64,000 bases of DNA from Arachis hypogaea (lineage: Eukaryota; Streptophyta; Magnoliopsida; Fabales; Fabaceae): NCBI RefSeq assembly GCF_003086295.3, contig NC_092039.1, positions 71,257,649-71,321,648 of the forward strand, read 5' to 3'. Position numbers and translations under genes: made by a program. Of the stretch, positions 11,802-25,318 are shown in pieces; position 1 is the first letter of the stretch; each line of letters starts with the position of its first letter. A model generated the notes under the pieces. It was given only the letters and a program-made list of their open reading frames with translations. It did no database searches and was not told the origin of the DNA.

Positions 11802-11907
11802 TTATGGTGGGTTTGGGTGGGAAAGAGATTTTGAATTTGAAGGTAGGTGGGGTTTATGGGGAAGAGTGTTATGAAAAGGTGTGAGAGAGAGGAAGAAGGT
11901 AGGTGGG

Positions 11908-12205
11908 GATCCTGTGAGGTCCACAGATCCTGAGGTGATCCTGTGGGGTCCACAGATCCTGAGGTGTCAAGGATTTCTCATCCCTGCACCCTTTGGGCGT
12001 GTAAAATGCCCTCTGTATGCAATCCTGGCATTTAACGCCAGACTTCAGCTTATTTCTGGCGTTAAACACCCAGATATAGCCTGTTTCTGGCATTTAACGC
12101 TAGCCTGATACTTGTTTCTGGCGTTAAACGCCATCTTGGTGCTTGTTTCTGGTGTTAAATGCCAAACAGATGCTTGTTTCTGGCGTTTAAACGCCAGACA
12201 GCTCT
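11908..12205 (-). repeat. 29-bp tandem duplication and CTGGCGTT palindrome array upstream of D ORF2 promoter
   Basis: Two copies of a 29-bp unit (11908-11936, 11937-11965) containing GTGGGGTCCACAGATCC are followed by about eight copies of TTTCTGGCGTTTAACGCCAG-like words (12020-12205), many self-complementary. E has the same arrangement at 20807-21200. Confidence 0.8.
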
Positions 12206-12399
12206 TCCTCCAGGGTGTGCTTTTTTTCTGCTGTTTTTTATTCTATTTTTAATTTTTGTAATTGTTTTGTGACTCCACATGATCATAAACCTAATAAAAC
12301 ATAAAAGAACAATAGAAATATAGATAAATAAAAATTGGGTTGTCTCCCAACAAGCACTTCTTTAATGTCAATAGCTTGACAGTAAGCTCTCATGGAGCT

Positions 12400-14729
12400 T
12401 CACAAATGTTTAGAGCATTGTTGGGACCTCCCAACACCAAATTTAGAGTTTGAATGTGGGGGTTCAACACCAAACTTAGAGTTTGGTTGTGGCCTCCCAA
12501 CACGAAACTTAGAGTTTGATTGTGGGGGCTTTGTTTGACTCTGTATTGAGAGAAGCTTTTCATGCTTCCTCTCCATGGTTGCAGAGGAAGATCCTTGAGC
12601 TTTAAACACAAGGTAGTCCCTATTCAATTGAAGGATTAGCTCTCCTCTGTCAACATCAATCACAGCTCCTGTTGTGGCTAGGAAGGGTCTTCCAGGGATG
12701 ATGCATTCATCCTCATCCTTCCCAGTGTCTAGGATTATGAAATCAGCAGGGATGTAAAGGCCTTTAACCTTCACTAACACGTCCTCTACCAATCCATAAA
12801 CTTGTTTTATTGACTTGTCTGCCATCTCTAATGAGATTCTTGCAGCTTGTACCTCAAAGATCCCCAATTTCTCCATTACAGAGAGTGGCATACGATTTAT
12901 ACCTTACCCCAGGTCACATAGAGCCTTCTCAAAGGTCATGGTGCCTATGGTACAGTGTATTAAGAGTTTACCAGGATCTTGTTTCTTTTGAGGTAAAGTT
13001 TGCTGAACCCATGTATTCAGTTCACTAATGAGCAATGGAGGTTCATCTTCCAAGTCTCATTACCAAACAACTTGGCATTCAGCTTCATGATGGCTCCTAG
13101 ATATTGAGCAACTTGCTCTTCAGTTACATCTTCATCCTCTTCAGAGGAAGAATAGTTCTCAGAGCTCATGAATGGCAGAAAGAAGTTTAATGGAATCTCT
13201 ATGGTCTCTATATGAGCCTCAGATTCCTTTAGGTCCTCAATAGGGAACTCCTTTCTATCTGGGAGATGTCCCATGAGGTCTTCCTCATTGGGATTCACAT
13301 CCTCCACTTCCTCTTTGGATTCGGCCATTTTGATTATATCAATGGCCTTGCACTCTCTTTTTGGATTCTCTTCTGTATTGCTTAGGAGAGTACTAGGAGG
13401 AGTTTCAGTGATTTTCTTACTCAGCTGACCCACTTGTGCCTCCAAGTTTCTAATGGAGGACCTTGTTTCATTCATGAAACTTAAAGTGGCCTTAGATAGA
13501 TCAGATACTATGTTTGCTAAGCTAGAGGAGCTTTGCTCAGAATTCTCTGTCTATTCCTAAGAAGATGATGGAAAAGGTTTGCTATTGCTAAACCTGTTTC
13601 TTCCACCATTGTTAAAGCCTTGTTGAGGCTTTTGTTGATCCTTCCATAAGAAATTTGGTTGATTTCTCCATGAGGGATTATAGGTGTTTTCATAGGCTTC
13701 ACCCATGTAATTCACCTTTGTGATTGCAGGGTTCTCAGGATCATAAGCTTCTTCTTTAGAAGATTCCTCTTTAGTACTGTTGGATGCATTTTGCCATCCA
13801 TTCAGACTCTAAGAAATCATGTTGACTTGCTGGGTCAACATTTTATTCTGAGCCAATATGGCATTCAGAGCATCAAGTTCAAGAACTCCCTTTTTCTAAG
13901 GCATCCCATTACTCACAGAATTCCTCTCAGAAGTGTACATGAATTGGTTATTGGCAACCATGTCAATGAGTTCTTGAGCTTCTGCAGGCATTTTCTTTAG
14001 GTGAATGGATCCACCAACAAAATGGTCCAGTGACATCTTAGAAAGCTCAGATAGACCATCATAGAATATATCTAAAATGGTTCACTCTGAAAGCATGCCA
14101 AAAGGACACTTTTTCATCAACTACTTGTATCTTTTCCAAGCTTCATATAGGGATTCACCATCTTTTTGCTTGAAGGTCTGAACATCCACTCTAAGCTTGC
14201 TCAGCTTTTGAGGAGGAAAGAACTTGGCCAAGAAGGCCATGACCAGCTTATCTCAAGAGTCCAGGCTATCTTTAGGTTGTGAGTCCAACCATGTTCTAGC
14301 TCTGTCTCTTACAGCAAAAGGCAAAAGCATGAGCCTGTAGACTTCAAGATCTACTCCATTAGTCTTAACAGTATCACAGATCTGCAAGAATTCAGTTAAA
14401 AATTGATAGGGATCTTCTGATGAAAGTCCATGGAACTTGCAGTTCTGTTGCATCAGAGCAACTAGTTGAGGCTTCAGCTTAAAATTGTTTGCTCCAATGG
14501 CAGGGATTGAGATGCTTCTTCCATAAAAATTAGAAGTAGGTGTAGTATAAGCACCAAGCATCCTCCTTGCATTATTATTGGGTTCGGCCATGTCTCCTTC
14601 TTTTTCGAGATTCTCTGTAAGGTTTTCTCAGAATTGTTGTGCTTTAGCTTCTCTTAGCTTCTTCTTCAGAGTCCTTTCAGGTTCAGGATCTGCTTCAACA
14701 AGAATGTCCTTGTCCTTGCTCCTGCTCAT
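12400..14729 (-). pseudogene. gag-protease polyprotein of D, broken
   Basis: Starts at 14729 (MSRSKDKDILVEADPEPER) and is disrupted by stops and frameshifts. Gag signatures are SIPAIGANNFKLKPQLVALM near 14500 and a DPYQFLTEFLQICDTVK block. The protease lies at about 12890-12620, with a TAA directly after CDLG, so the active site is destroyed. The end is a tandem of NSKFGV peptides encoded by AACTCTAAGTTTGGTGTT-like repeats. It closely resembles E (21421-23738). Confidence 0.85.
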
Positions 14730-16035
14730 ATGAAAAAGAAGAGAACAAAAAAGGAAGAGGAATCCTCTATGTCACAGTATAGAGATTCCTTTATGTGAGT
14801 GGAAAAAGAAAAGAATAGAAGAAGGAGGAGAAAAATGCGAACACAAAGGAGAAGAAAAGGTTCGAATTTTTAGATGAAGAGAAATATTAGTAAATAAATA
14901 AAATAAATAGAAAGAGATGAGAGGGGGAGAATTTCAAAAATTATTTTTAAAAAAAAGTTAGTGATTTTCGAAAATTAAGAGAAGAAATAAAATTAAAATT
15001 AAAATTTGAAACAATTAGTTAATTAAAAGAATTTTGAAAAAGAGGGAGGTGATTTTCGAAAATTAGAGAGAGGAAAGTAGTTAGGTGGTTTTGAAAAAGA
15101 TAAGAAATAGTAAAACAAACAAAAAGTCAATTAGTTAGTGGAAAAAGATTTGAAAATCAATTTTGAAAAGGTAGGAAGTTAGAAAAGATTTTGAAATTGA
15201 TTTTGAAAAAGATATGATTGAAATTTATTTTGAAAAAGATTTGATAAGGAAATTAAAAATATTTGATTTTTAAAATTAAAATTGATTACTTAACTAACAA
15301 GAAACTAAAAGATATGATTCTAGAATTTAAATATTGAACCTTTCTTAACAAGAAAGTAACAAACTTCAAATTTTTGAATCAATCACATTAATTGTTAGTA
15401 AAGTTTTCGAAAATCATGAAATAAAGATAAGAAAAAGATTTTGAAAATAAATTTTTAAAATATTTTCGAAAATAATAAAAAAATGAAAAAGATTTGATTT
15501 TTGAAAAAGATTTTGAAAAGATAAGATTTTGAAAATTAAAATCTTGACTTGACTAACAAGAAACAACTTATTTTAAAAAAATTTTTACTAAGTCAACCCA
15601 AAATTTCGAAAATTATGAGTAAAACAAGGAAAAGATATTTTTTATTTTTGAATTTTTTAATGATGAGAGAGAAAAACACAAAAATGACTCACAACATGAA
15701 AATTATGAATCAAAACACATGATGCATGCAAGAACACTATGCATGTCAAGATGAACACCAAGAACACTTTAAAGATCAAGATGAACATCAAGACTTAATT
15801 TTGAAAATTTTCAAGAAAAGAAAAACATGCAAGACACCAAACATAGAAATTGACACTAGACTCAAACAAGAAATACAAAATATTTTTGGTTTTTATGATT
15901 TAAAAAAATTTATTTTTTTAAAAAAAAAACAGAAACAAAGAAACAAATTTTTGAAAGATTTTTGAAAAATTTTTGAAAAGAAAATTACCTAATCTGAGCA
16001 ACAAGATGAACCGTCAGTTGTCCAAACTCAAACAA
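14730..16035 (-). other. Low-complexity leader of D
   Basis: 1.3 kb between the primer site and gag, T-rich on the minus strand, built from TTTTTCAAAATC and ATTTTCGAAAAT words. No gene. The same leader is found in E (23739-25294). Confidence 0.65.
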
Positions 16036-16053
16036 TCCTCGGCAACGGCGCTA
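16036..16053 (-). other. tRNA-Asp primer-binding site of D
   Basis: The minus strand reads TAGCGCCGTTGCCGAGGA, 16 of 18 bases complementary to the 3' end of plant tRNA-Asp(GUC) including CCA. It lies 6 bp from the LTR edge at 16060. Confidence 0.8.
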
Positions 16054-16059
16054 AAAACT

Positions 16060-16455
16060 TGGTGCGCAAAATTGTGATCATCAACAATGGCGCCAAAGAC
16101 TTGGAGCTCTCAAACATGAATCACACTTTATCACAACTTCGCACAACTAACCAGCAAGTGCACTGGGTCATCCAAGCAATACCTTACGTGAGTAAGGGTC
16201 GATCCCACGGAGATTGTTGGTATGAAGCAAGCTATGGTCATCTTGCAAATCTCAGTCAAGCGGATTCAAATGGTTATAATGGTTTTCGAATATAAAGATA
16301 AATAAAGTATAAAATAGAGATAGAGATACTTATGTAAATCATTGGTGGGAATTTCAGATAAATGCATAGAGATGCTTTGTTCCTGTTAAATCTCTGCTTT
16401 CCTGCTGCCTTCATCCAATCCTTCATACTCCTTTCTATGGCAAGCTGTATGTAGG
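16060..16455 (-). repeat. 5' LTR of D, proximal part
   Basis: Terminal 396 bp of the D 5' LTR next to the primer site. It ends at 16455 with GTAGG, the target site of E, and continues on the other side of E at 27006. Confidence 0.8.
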
Positions 16456-18137
16456 TGGTGGACGAAATTGTGATCATGTTCATGTATTTTATAAAATTCA
16501 TTGCTCTTTCTTTCCCTGGCAATGGTGCCAAAAACCTGGTGCCAATACCATGGTTCACAACTTCGCACAACTAACCAGCAAGTGCACTGGGTCGTCCAAG
16601 TAATACCTTACGTGAGTAAAGGTCGATCCCACAGAGATTGTTGGTATGAAGCAAGCTATGGTCATCTTGTAAATCTCAATTAGGCAGATTAAATGGTTTA
16701 TGATAAGTTTGAAAATAAATAATAAACAGAAAATAAAATAGTAAATAGTTACTCATATAATTCCATGGTGAGAATTTCAGATAGGCATATGGAGATGCTG
16801 TGCTCCTCTTGAATCTATACTTTCTTATTACATTCATCCAATCCTTCTTACTCCTTTCCATGGCAAGCTGTATGTAGGGCATCACCGTTGTCAATGGCTA
16901 CATCCCATCCTCTCAGTGAAAATGGTCCTATGCTCTGTCACAGCACGGCTAATCATCTGTCGGTTCTCAATCAGGTTGGAATAGAATCCCTTGATTCCTT
17001 TGCGTCTGTCACTAATGCCCAGCCTTCAGGAGTTTGAAGCTCGTCACAGTCATTCAATACCGGAATCCTACTCGAAATACCACAGACAAGGTTAGACTTT
17101 CTAGATTCCCATGAATGCCGCCATCTATCTAGCTTATACCACGAAGATTCTGTTGGGGAATCTAAGAGATATGCGCCCGGCCTAAGGTAGAACGGAAGTG
17201 GTTGTCAGTCACGCGCGTTCATAGGTGAGAATGATGATGAGTGTCACGGATCATCACATTCATCAAGTTGTTGTGCAACGTATATCTTGGAATAAGAATA
17301 AAAGAGAATTGAATAGAAAATAATAGTAATTGTATTAAAACTTGAGGTACAGCAGAGCTCCACACCCTTAATCTATGGTGTGTAGAAACTCCACCGTTGA
17401 AAATACATAAGTGTAAGGTTCAGGCATGGCCGAATGGCCAGCCCCCATGGTCTAAGGACTAGGCATCCAGAGATGTTCCAAGTTATGGTCAAAGACCAGA
17501 TAAGACTCCTAATACACTAGTAAAAAGTCTTATTTATACTAAACTAGCTACTAGGGTTTACATGAGTAAGTAATTGATGCATAAATCCACTTCTGGGGCC
17601 CACTTGGTATGTGTTTGGGCTGAGCTTGATCTATCCACGAGCTGAGGCTTCCTTTGGAGTTGAACGCCGAGTTATAGCATGTTTCTGGCGTTCAACTCCG
17701 GGTTGTGACGTGTTTCTAGCGTTTAACTCCAGACAGCAGCATGTACTTGGCGTTGAGCGCCACTTTATGTCGTCAATTCCCAAATAAAGTATAAACTATT
17801 ATATATTGCTGGAAAGCTCTGGATATCTACTTTCCAACGCTGTTAAGAGCGCGCCATTTGGAGTTCTGTAGCTCTAGAAAATCCATTTCGAGTGTAGGGA
17901 GGTCAGATTCCAACAGCATCAACAGTCCTTTTGTCAGCCTTTTTCAGAGTTTTGCTCAAGTCCCTCAATTTCAGCCAGAAATTACCTGAAATCACAAAAA
18001 AACACACAAACTCATAGTAAAATCCAGAAATGTGAATTTATCATAAAAACTAATGAAAACATCCCTAAAAGTAGCTTGAACTTACTAAAAACTACCTAAA
18101 AACAATGCCAAAAAGCGTATAAATTATCCGCTCATCA
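16456..18137 (-). repeat. 3' LTR of E
   Basis: Begins TGATGAGCGG at 18137 on the minus strand and ends at 16456. It contains a TGGCGTTCAACTC array (17650-17765), a TATA-type AGTATAAATA (17540-17531), a hairpin CCTTAC/GTAAGG near 16600, and a primer-site-like sequence (16513-16530) inside the LTR itself. Confidence 0.9.
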
Positions 18138-19244
18138 CAACACCAAACCTAAATTGTTGCTTGTCCCCAAGCAACTGAAAATCAAATAGGATAAAAAGAA
18201 GAAAATATACTATAAATTCCAAAATATCAATGAATATTAATTCTAATTAGATGAGCGGGACTTGTAGCTTTTTGCCTCTGAACAGTTTTGGCATCTCACT
18301 TTTTCTTTTGAAGTTCAGAATGATTGGCTTCTCTAGGAACTTAGAATTTCGGATAGTGTTATTGACTTTCCTAGTTAAGTATGTTGATTCTTGAACACAG
18401 CTACTTTTATGAGTCTTGGCCGTGGCCCTAAGCACTTTGTTTTCCAGCATTACCACCGGATACATAAATGCCACAGACACATGACTGGGTGAACCTTTTC
18501 AGATTGTGACTCAGCTTAGCTAGAGTCCCCAGTTAGCGGTGTCCAGAGCTCTTAAGCACACTCTTTTGCTTTGGATCATGACTTTAACCACTCAGTCTCA
18601 AGCTTGTCACTTGGACCTGCATGACACAAGCACATGGTTAGGGACAGCTTGATTTAGCCGCTTAGGCCTGGATTTTAATTCCTTGGGCCCTCCTATCCAT
18701 TGATGCTCAAAGCCTTGGATCCTTTTTACCCTTGCCTTTTGGTTTTAAGGGCTATTGGCTTTTTCTACTTGCTTTTTCTTTTTCTTTCTATTTTTTTTGC
18801 CATATATTTTTTTCTTTTTTTTCACAAGATTTTGTTTTTCACTGCTTTTTCTTGCTTCAAGATTCAATTTTCATGATTTTTCAGATTGTCAATAACATTT
18901 CTCTTTGTTCATCATTCTTTCAAGAGCCAACAGTTTTAACATTCATAAACAACAAGATCAAAAATATGCACTGTTCAAGCATTCATTCAGAAAACAGGAA
19001 GTATTGTCACCACATCAATATAATTGAACTAAATTCAAGGATAAATTCGAAATTCATGTACTTCTTATTCTTTTGATTAAAAACATTTTTCATTTAAGAG
19101 AGGTGAAGGATTAATGGAATTATTCATAACTTTAAGACATAGTTACTAAACACTAATGATCATGAAGTAGAGACACAAAACATAAATGAACGCAACATAA
19201 AAACCGAAAAGCAGAAAGAAATAAGAACAAGGAATGAATCCACC
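18138..19244 (-). other. 3' non-coding region of E
   Basis: No supported gene between ORF2 and the LTR. Next to the LTR on the minus strand are TTGGGGACAAGC and AGGTTTGGTGTTG, the probable second-strand primer area. A T/C-rich plus-strand tract lies near 18775-18840. Confidence 0.6.
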
Positions 19245-20392
19245 TTAGTGGCGTCTTCTTCTTAAAGGACCAACAATGTCCTTAAGCTCTTCTATGTCCC
19301 TTCCTTGCCTTTGTTGCTCCTCCCTCATTGCTCTTTGATCTTCTCTTATTTCATGGAGAATGATGGAGTGCTCATGATGTTCCACCCTTAATTGTTCTAC
19401 ATTGTAGCTCAAATCTTCTAAGGAAGTGTTGAGTTGTTCCCAATAGTTGTTGGGAGGAAAGTGCATCCCTTGAGGCATCTCAGGGGTTTCTTGATGATGA
19501 GCTTCCTCATGCATCTCTTGTGATCCGTGGAGGGTCTCTCTTGCTTGCTCCATCCTCTTCTTGGTGATGGGCTTATCCTCTTCAATGGAGATGTCTCTTT
19601 CTATGATAACTCCAGCTGAGTAATATAGATGGCAAATAAGGTGAGGAAAAGCTAGCCTTACCATGGTGGAGGGCTTTTCGGCTATTTTGTAGATTTCATT
19701 GGAGATGACTTCCTGAACCTCTACTTCCTCTCTAATCATGATGCTATGAATCATGATGGCCCGATCCACAGTAACTTCAGATCGGTTGCTAGTGGGAATG
19801 ATGGAGCATTGAATGAACTCTAACCATCCTCTAGCCACAGGCTTGAGGTCCAGTCTTCTTAGTTGAACTGGCTTGCCTTTGGAGTCTCTTTTCCATTGAG
19901 CTCCTTCCACACATATGTCCATTAGGACTTGGTCCAACCTTTGATTAAAGTTGACCCTTCTAGTGTAGGGGCATACATCTCCTTGCATCATGGGCAAGTG
20001 GAACGCCAACCTCACATTCTCCGGACTAAAATCTAAGTATTTCTCCCGAACCATTGTGAGATAATTCTTTGGACTCGGGTTCATACTTTGATTATGGTTC
20101 CTAGTGATCCATGCATTGGCATAGAACTCTTGAACCATTAAGATTCCGATTTGTTGCATGGGGTTGGTTAGGACTTCCAACCTCTTCTTCGGATTTCATG
20201 TCGGATCTCCGGATACTCATTTTTCTTGAGTTTGAAAGGGACCTCAGGGATCACCTTCTTCTTTGCCACAACATCATAGAAGTGGTCTTGATGGCTTTTG
20301 GAGATGAATCTTTCCATCTCCCATGACTCGGAGGTGGAAGCTTTTGTCTTCCCTTTTCCTTTTCTAGAGGATTCTCCGGCCTTAGGTGCCAT
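19245..20392 (-). pseudogene. ORF2 of E (putative plant transposon protein type), one frameshift
   Basis: The N-terminal 74 residues (MAPKAGESSRKGKGK.., WEMERFIS, IPEVPFKL) run into a stop near 20168. The remaining 311 residues continue in another frame from RGWEVL, so a single frameshift near 20172 breaks an otherwise intact ORF of about 380 residues. The central part contains FYANAW and LRRLDLKPVARGWLEF, homologous to LRRINLTPVAKGWYEI in S. The C-terminus is Glu/Gln-rich coiled coil ending in RRRRH. Function unknown. In Athila-type elements an extra ORF in this position is often called env-like, but I see no signal peptide or membrane segment here. Confidence 0.8.
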
Positions 20393-20584
20393 TGATGGTA
20401 ATGGAAAAACAAAAAGCTTATGCTTTTACCACACCAAACTTAAAATATTGCTCGCCCTCGAGCAAGAGAAAAAAGAAGAAGAAGAAGAAGAAGAAGAAAA
20501 TGTGGAGGAGAAGGGGGAGTGTAGGTTTCGGCCAAGGTATAGAAGAGGGGGTTATGTTATGTGAAAATGAAGTAGAATGGAAGG

Positions 20585-20594
20585 GTATATATAG
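20585..20594 (-). promoter_or_regulatory. Internal TATA box upstream of E ORF2
   Basis: The minus strand reads CTATATATAC followed by CCTTCC, about 193 nt before the ORF2 ATG (20392). Position and context match S (39951) and D (11771). Confidence 0.6.
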
Positions 20595-20806
20595 GGAGGG
20601 TAGTGGGTGTAGTTTCGGTTATTTAGGGTGGGATTGGGTGGGAAAGTGTTTTTGAATTTTGAAGGTAGGTGGGGTTTATGGGGAAGAGTGGATGGATGTG
20701 AGTGGTGAAGGGGGTAATTGGGAAGAGAGATTGAAGTTGTTGGGAAGTGTGATATGGGGAAGAGTGTTATAGGATTAGGAGGTAAGGTGGGAATATGTTA
20801 GGTGGG

Positions 20807-21200
20807 GATCCTGTGGGGTCCACAGATCCTGAGGTGATCCTGTGGGGTCCACAGATCCTGAGGTGTCAAGGAATCACATCCCTACACCAAATAGACATAC
20901 AAAATGCCTTTGCATACCATTCTGGCATTTAAACGTCGAGGTGATGCATGTTCTGGGCGTTCAACGCCCATGTGTAGCATGTTCTGGGCGTTCAACACCC
21001 ATGTATAGCATGTTTCTGGCGTTGAACGCCAGTTCCATGCTTGTTACTGGCGTTCAGCGCCAGCTTTCCTCAAGGCACATTACTGGTGTTCAAATGCCAG
21101 AATGTTGCTTGTTTCTGGCGTTCAGTGCCAGATTCATGCTCTGTTTTGGCATTGAACGCCAGCCAGATGCTTCTTGCTGGTGTTGAACGCCAGTCTGTCC
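20807..21200 (-). repeat. 29-bp tandem duplication and CTGGCGTTGAACGCCAG array upstream of E ORF2 promoter
   Basis: Two 29-bp units (20807-20835, 20836-20864) with a GGGGTCCACAGATCC core are followed by about ten words of the type CTGGCGTTGAACGCCAG (20930-21195), most of them perfect or near-perfect palindromes. They lie 200-600 bp upstream of the internal TATA box. Confidence 0.85.
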
Positions 21201-21420
21201 TCCCTCCAGGGTGTGATTTTTCTTCTGCTGTTTTTTATTCTGTTTTTAATTTTTATATTTTTTTTCGTGACTCCACATGATCATGCACCTAATAAAACAC
21301 AAAATAACAATAAAATAAAAATAAAATTAGATAAATAAAAATTGGGTTGCCTCCCAACAAGCGCTCTTTTAATGTCATTAGCTTGACAGTGGGCTCTCAT
21401 GGAGCCACAAGACGATCAGG

Positions 21421-23738
21421 TCAATGTTGTATAGTCCCAATTCCAAACTTAGAGTTTGGATATGGGGTCTTAACACCAAACTTAGAGTTTGGTTGTGGCC
21501 TCCTAACACCAAACTTAGAGTTTGACTGTGGGGGCTCTTCTTGACTCTGAACTGAGAGAAGCTCTTCATGCTTACTCTCTTTTGTCACAGAGGAATGGCC
21601 ATGTGCCTTAAACACAAGGTAGTCCCCATTCAATTGAAGGACTAATTCACCTCTGTTGACATCTATCACAGCTCCTGCTGTAGCTAGGAAAGGTCTTCCA
21701 AGGATGATGCATTCATCCTTTTCCTTCCTAGTATCTAAGATTATGAAATCAGCAGGGATGTAAAGGCCTTCAACCTTTACAAGCACGTCCTCCACTATTC
21801 CATAAGCTTGTCTCAATGACTTGTCTGCCAATTGTAATGAGAACAAGGCAGGTTGTACCTCAATGATCCCCAGCTTCTCCATTAGAAAGAGTGGCATAAG
21901 ATTTATCCCTAACCCCAGATCACATAGAGTTTTTTCAAAGGTGAATGTGCCTATGGTATAAGGTATTAAGAACTTGCCAGGATCTTGTCTCTTTTGAGGT
22001 AAAATTTGCTGGATCCAGGTATCTAGTTCATTAATGAGCAAGGGAGGTTCACTTTCCCAAGTCTCATTACTAAACAACTTGGCATTCAGCTTCATGATAG
22101 CTCCTAAATATTGAGCAACTTTCTCTCCAGTCACATCTTCATCCTCCCCAGAGGAAGAATAGTCTTCAGAGCTCATGAATGGCAGAAGGAGATTTAATGG
22201 AATCTCTATGGTCTCTATATGAGCCTCAGATTCCTTTGGATCCTTAATAGGAAACTCCCTCTTGCTTGAGAGACGTCCCAAGAGGTCTTCCTCACTAGGA
22301 TTTTTGTCCTCCTCCTCCCTTGTGCATTCGGCCATATTGATTACATCAATGGCCTTGAACTCTCCTTTTGGATTCTCTTCTGTATTGCTTGGGAGAATAC
22401 TGGGAGGAGTTTCAATGACTTTCTTACTCAGCTGGCCCACTTGTGCCTCCAGATTTCTGATGGAGGATCTTGTTTCACTCATGAAACTGAAAGTGGCCTT
22501 TGACAAATCAGAGACTAGATTGCTAAATTAGAAGTGTTTTGTTCAGAATTCCCTGTCTGTTGCTAAGAAGATGATGGAAAAGGCTTGCTATTGCTCAGCC
22601 TTTTGCGTCCACCATTGTTAAAGCCTTGTTGAGGCTTTTGTTGATCCTTCCATGAGAAATTTGGATGATTTCTCCATGATGAATTATAGGTGTTTCCATA
22701 AGGTTCACCCATGTAATTTACCTCTGCTATTGCAAGGTTCTCAGGATCATAAGCTTCTTCAGAAGCTGCCTCTTTAGTATTGTTGGATGCATTTTGCCGT
22801 CCATTCAGACTTTGAGAGATCATGTTGACTTGCTGAGTCAACACTTTGTTCTGAGCCAATATGGCATTCAGAGCATCAATTTCAAGAACTCCCTTCCTCT
22901 GAGGTGTCCCATTATTCACGGAATTCCTCTCAGAAGTGTACATGAATTGGTTATTTGCAACCATGTCAATAAGTTCTTGAGCCTCTTCAGGCATTTTCTT
23001 TAGGTGAATAGATCCACCTGCAGAATGGTCCAATGACATTTTCGAAAACTCAGATAGACCATAATAGAATATATCTAATATGGTCCATTCTGAAAACATG
23101 TCAGATGGACACCTTTTGGTCAACTGCTTGTATCTTTCCCAAGCTTCATAGAGGGATTCACCATCTTTTTGTTTGAAGGTCTGAACATTCACTCTAAGCT
23201 TGCTCAGCTTTTGAGGAGGAAAGAATTTATCCAAGAAGGCCGTGACCCGCTTATCCCAAGAGTCCAGGCTATCCTTAGATTGTGAATCCAACCATATTCT
23301 AGCTCTGTCTCTTACAGCAAAAGGGAAAAGCATGAGCCTGTAGACTTCAAGATCAACTCCATTCATCTTAACAGTCTCACAAATCTGCAAGAACTCAGTT
23401 AAAAACTGGTAAGGATCTTCAGATGAAAGTCTATAAAACTTGCAGTTCTGTTGCATTAAAGCAACTAGTTGAGGCTTAAGCTCAAAATTATTGGCTCCAA
23501 TGGCAGGAATGGAGATGCTTCTTCCATCAATTTTGGACGTTGGCTTTGTGAAGTCACCAAGCATTCTCCTTGCATTGTTGTTTTTGGGTTCGGCTGCCAT
23601 CTCCTTCTCTTGTTCTAATGTTTCTGAAAGGTTACCTTTAGATTGTTGTAATTTAGCTTCTCTTAGTTTTCTCTTCAGAGTCCTTTCAGGTTCGGGATCA
23701 ATTTCAACAAGAGTGCCTTTTTCCTTGTTCCTGCTCAT
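21421..23738 (-). pseudogene. gag-protease polyprotein of E, nearly intact
   Basis: The gag part is open from 23738 to 22563 (391 residues) and includes the retrotransposon gag domain at residues 70-250 (SIPAIGANNFELKPQ, DPYQFLTEFLQICETVK, FFPPQKLSKLRVNVQTFKQ, SLYEAWERYKQL, DHSAGGSI). After a stop near 22563 and a frame change it continues from 22506 to 21421 (361 residues) with ETRSSIRNLEAQVGQLSKK and a protease (CDLGLGINLMP, IILGRPFLA). The active site has LG where S has AS. No zinc knuckle is visible. The C-terminus repeats NSKFGV three times. No polymerase follows. Confidence 0.88.
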
Positions 23739-25294
23739 ATGAAAGAGAAGAAAACAAGAAAAGAGGAGGAATCCTCTATGTCACAGTATAGAGATTCCTT
23801 TATGTTAGTAGAAGAAGAAAGGGGAGAAGAGTGAAGAAGAATGGGTTTGGATTTTTAGATGAAGAGAGGTGAAGAGAAGTGTTAGTAAATAAATAATTAA
23901 ATAGAATAAGAAAAGAGAGGGAGAATTTCCAAAATAATTTTGAAAAAGAGGTTAGTATTTTCGAAAATTTAAGATAAGATAAGATTAAAATAAAAAATTT
24001 AAAACAAAAAGAGTTTTTGAAAAAGAGATGAGATATTTTCGAAAATTAGAGAGGGAAAATTGGTTAGGTGGTTTTGAAAAAGATAAGAAACAAACACAAA
24101 GTCAAAAAGTTAGTTGAAAAAGAAATTAAAATCAAATTTGAAAAGATAAGAAGATAAGTTAGATAAGATATTTTGAAATCAAATTTTGTAAAAGATAAAA
24201 TTTTTGAAAAAGATATGATAAAAAGATAAGGTAAGAAGATAAGATAGAAAAGATAAAAAAAAAAGATTTTAATTTTTAAATTTAAAATTACTTACTTCAC
24301 TAAGAAGAAACTACAAGATAAGATTCTAGAACTTAAGGATTGAACCTTTCTTAACAAGAAAGTAACAAACTTCAAATTTTTGAATCAATCACATTAATTG
24401 TTAGTGTAATTTCGAAAATATGATATAAAGATAAGAAAAAGATTTTGAAAATATTTTGAAAAAGATTTTTGAAATTTTCAAAAAAAAAAAGAAAAAATGG
24501 AAAAGATATGATTTTTGAAAAAAATTTTGAAAAGATAAGATTTTTAAAATTTGAAAATTTGATTTGACTTGTAAGGAACAACTAATTTTGAAAATTTTTG
24601 ACTAAGTCAACTTCAAATTTTCGAAATTTTGAGAGAAAAAAGGAGAAGATATTTTTTTATTTTTTGAATTTTTTCAATGATGAGAGAGAAAAACATGAAA
24701 ATGACCCAAAACATGAAAATTTTGGATCAAAACACATGATGCATGCAAGAACACTATGAATGTCAAGATGAACACCAAGAACACTTTGAAGATCATGATG
24801 AACATCAAGAACATATTTTTGAAAAATTTTTGATGCAAAAAAAACATGCAAGGCACCAAACTTAGAAATCTTTAATGCATGGACTCTAACAAACAAAAAA
24901 TGCATATGAAAAACAACAAACAACACAAAACAAGAAATCATCAAGATCAAACAAGAAGACTTGTCAAGAACAACTTGAAGATCATGAAGAACACTATGAA
25001 TGCATGAGATTTTCGAAAAAATAATGCATAAATTTTAAAAACATGCAATTGACACCAAACTTAAAAATTGACTCAAGACTCATACAAGAACACAAAATAT
25101 TTTTGGTTTTTATGATTTTATGATTTTTTTGTATTTTTATTAATAAATTTTTTTTCCAAAATATGTTTTGGAAAAAAAACGAAAAAGAAAAGAAAAATTT
25201 TGAAAAAGGTTTTTTGAAAAGTTTTTTTTTTTTGAAAAGAAAAATACCTAATCTGAGCAACAAGATGAACCGTCAGTTGTCCATACTCGAACAA
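23739..25294 (-). other. Low-complexity leader of E
   Basis: 1.55 kb between primer site and gag, dominated by TTTTTCAAAATC-like words on the minus strand. Short open frames here are low complexity. Two copies of AAGTTTGGTG(T/C) occur at about 24853 and 25051 (complement). Confidence 0.65.
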
Positions 25295-25312
25295 TCCCCG
25301 GCAACGGCGCCA
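25295..25312 (-). other. tRNA-Asp primer-binding site of E
   Basis: The minus strand reads TGGCGCCGTTGCCGGGGA, a full 18-base match to the complement of the 3' end of plant tRNA-Asp(GUC) with CCA. It lies 6 bp inside the 5' LTR. Confidence 0.92.
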
Positions 25313-25318
25313 AAAACC

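Noticed and set aside
16036..16080. A genuine tRNA-Asp gene at the primer sites
   Set aside because: Only the 18-base 3' complement is present, always at an LTR border. No cloverleaf upstream.
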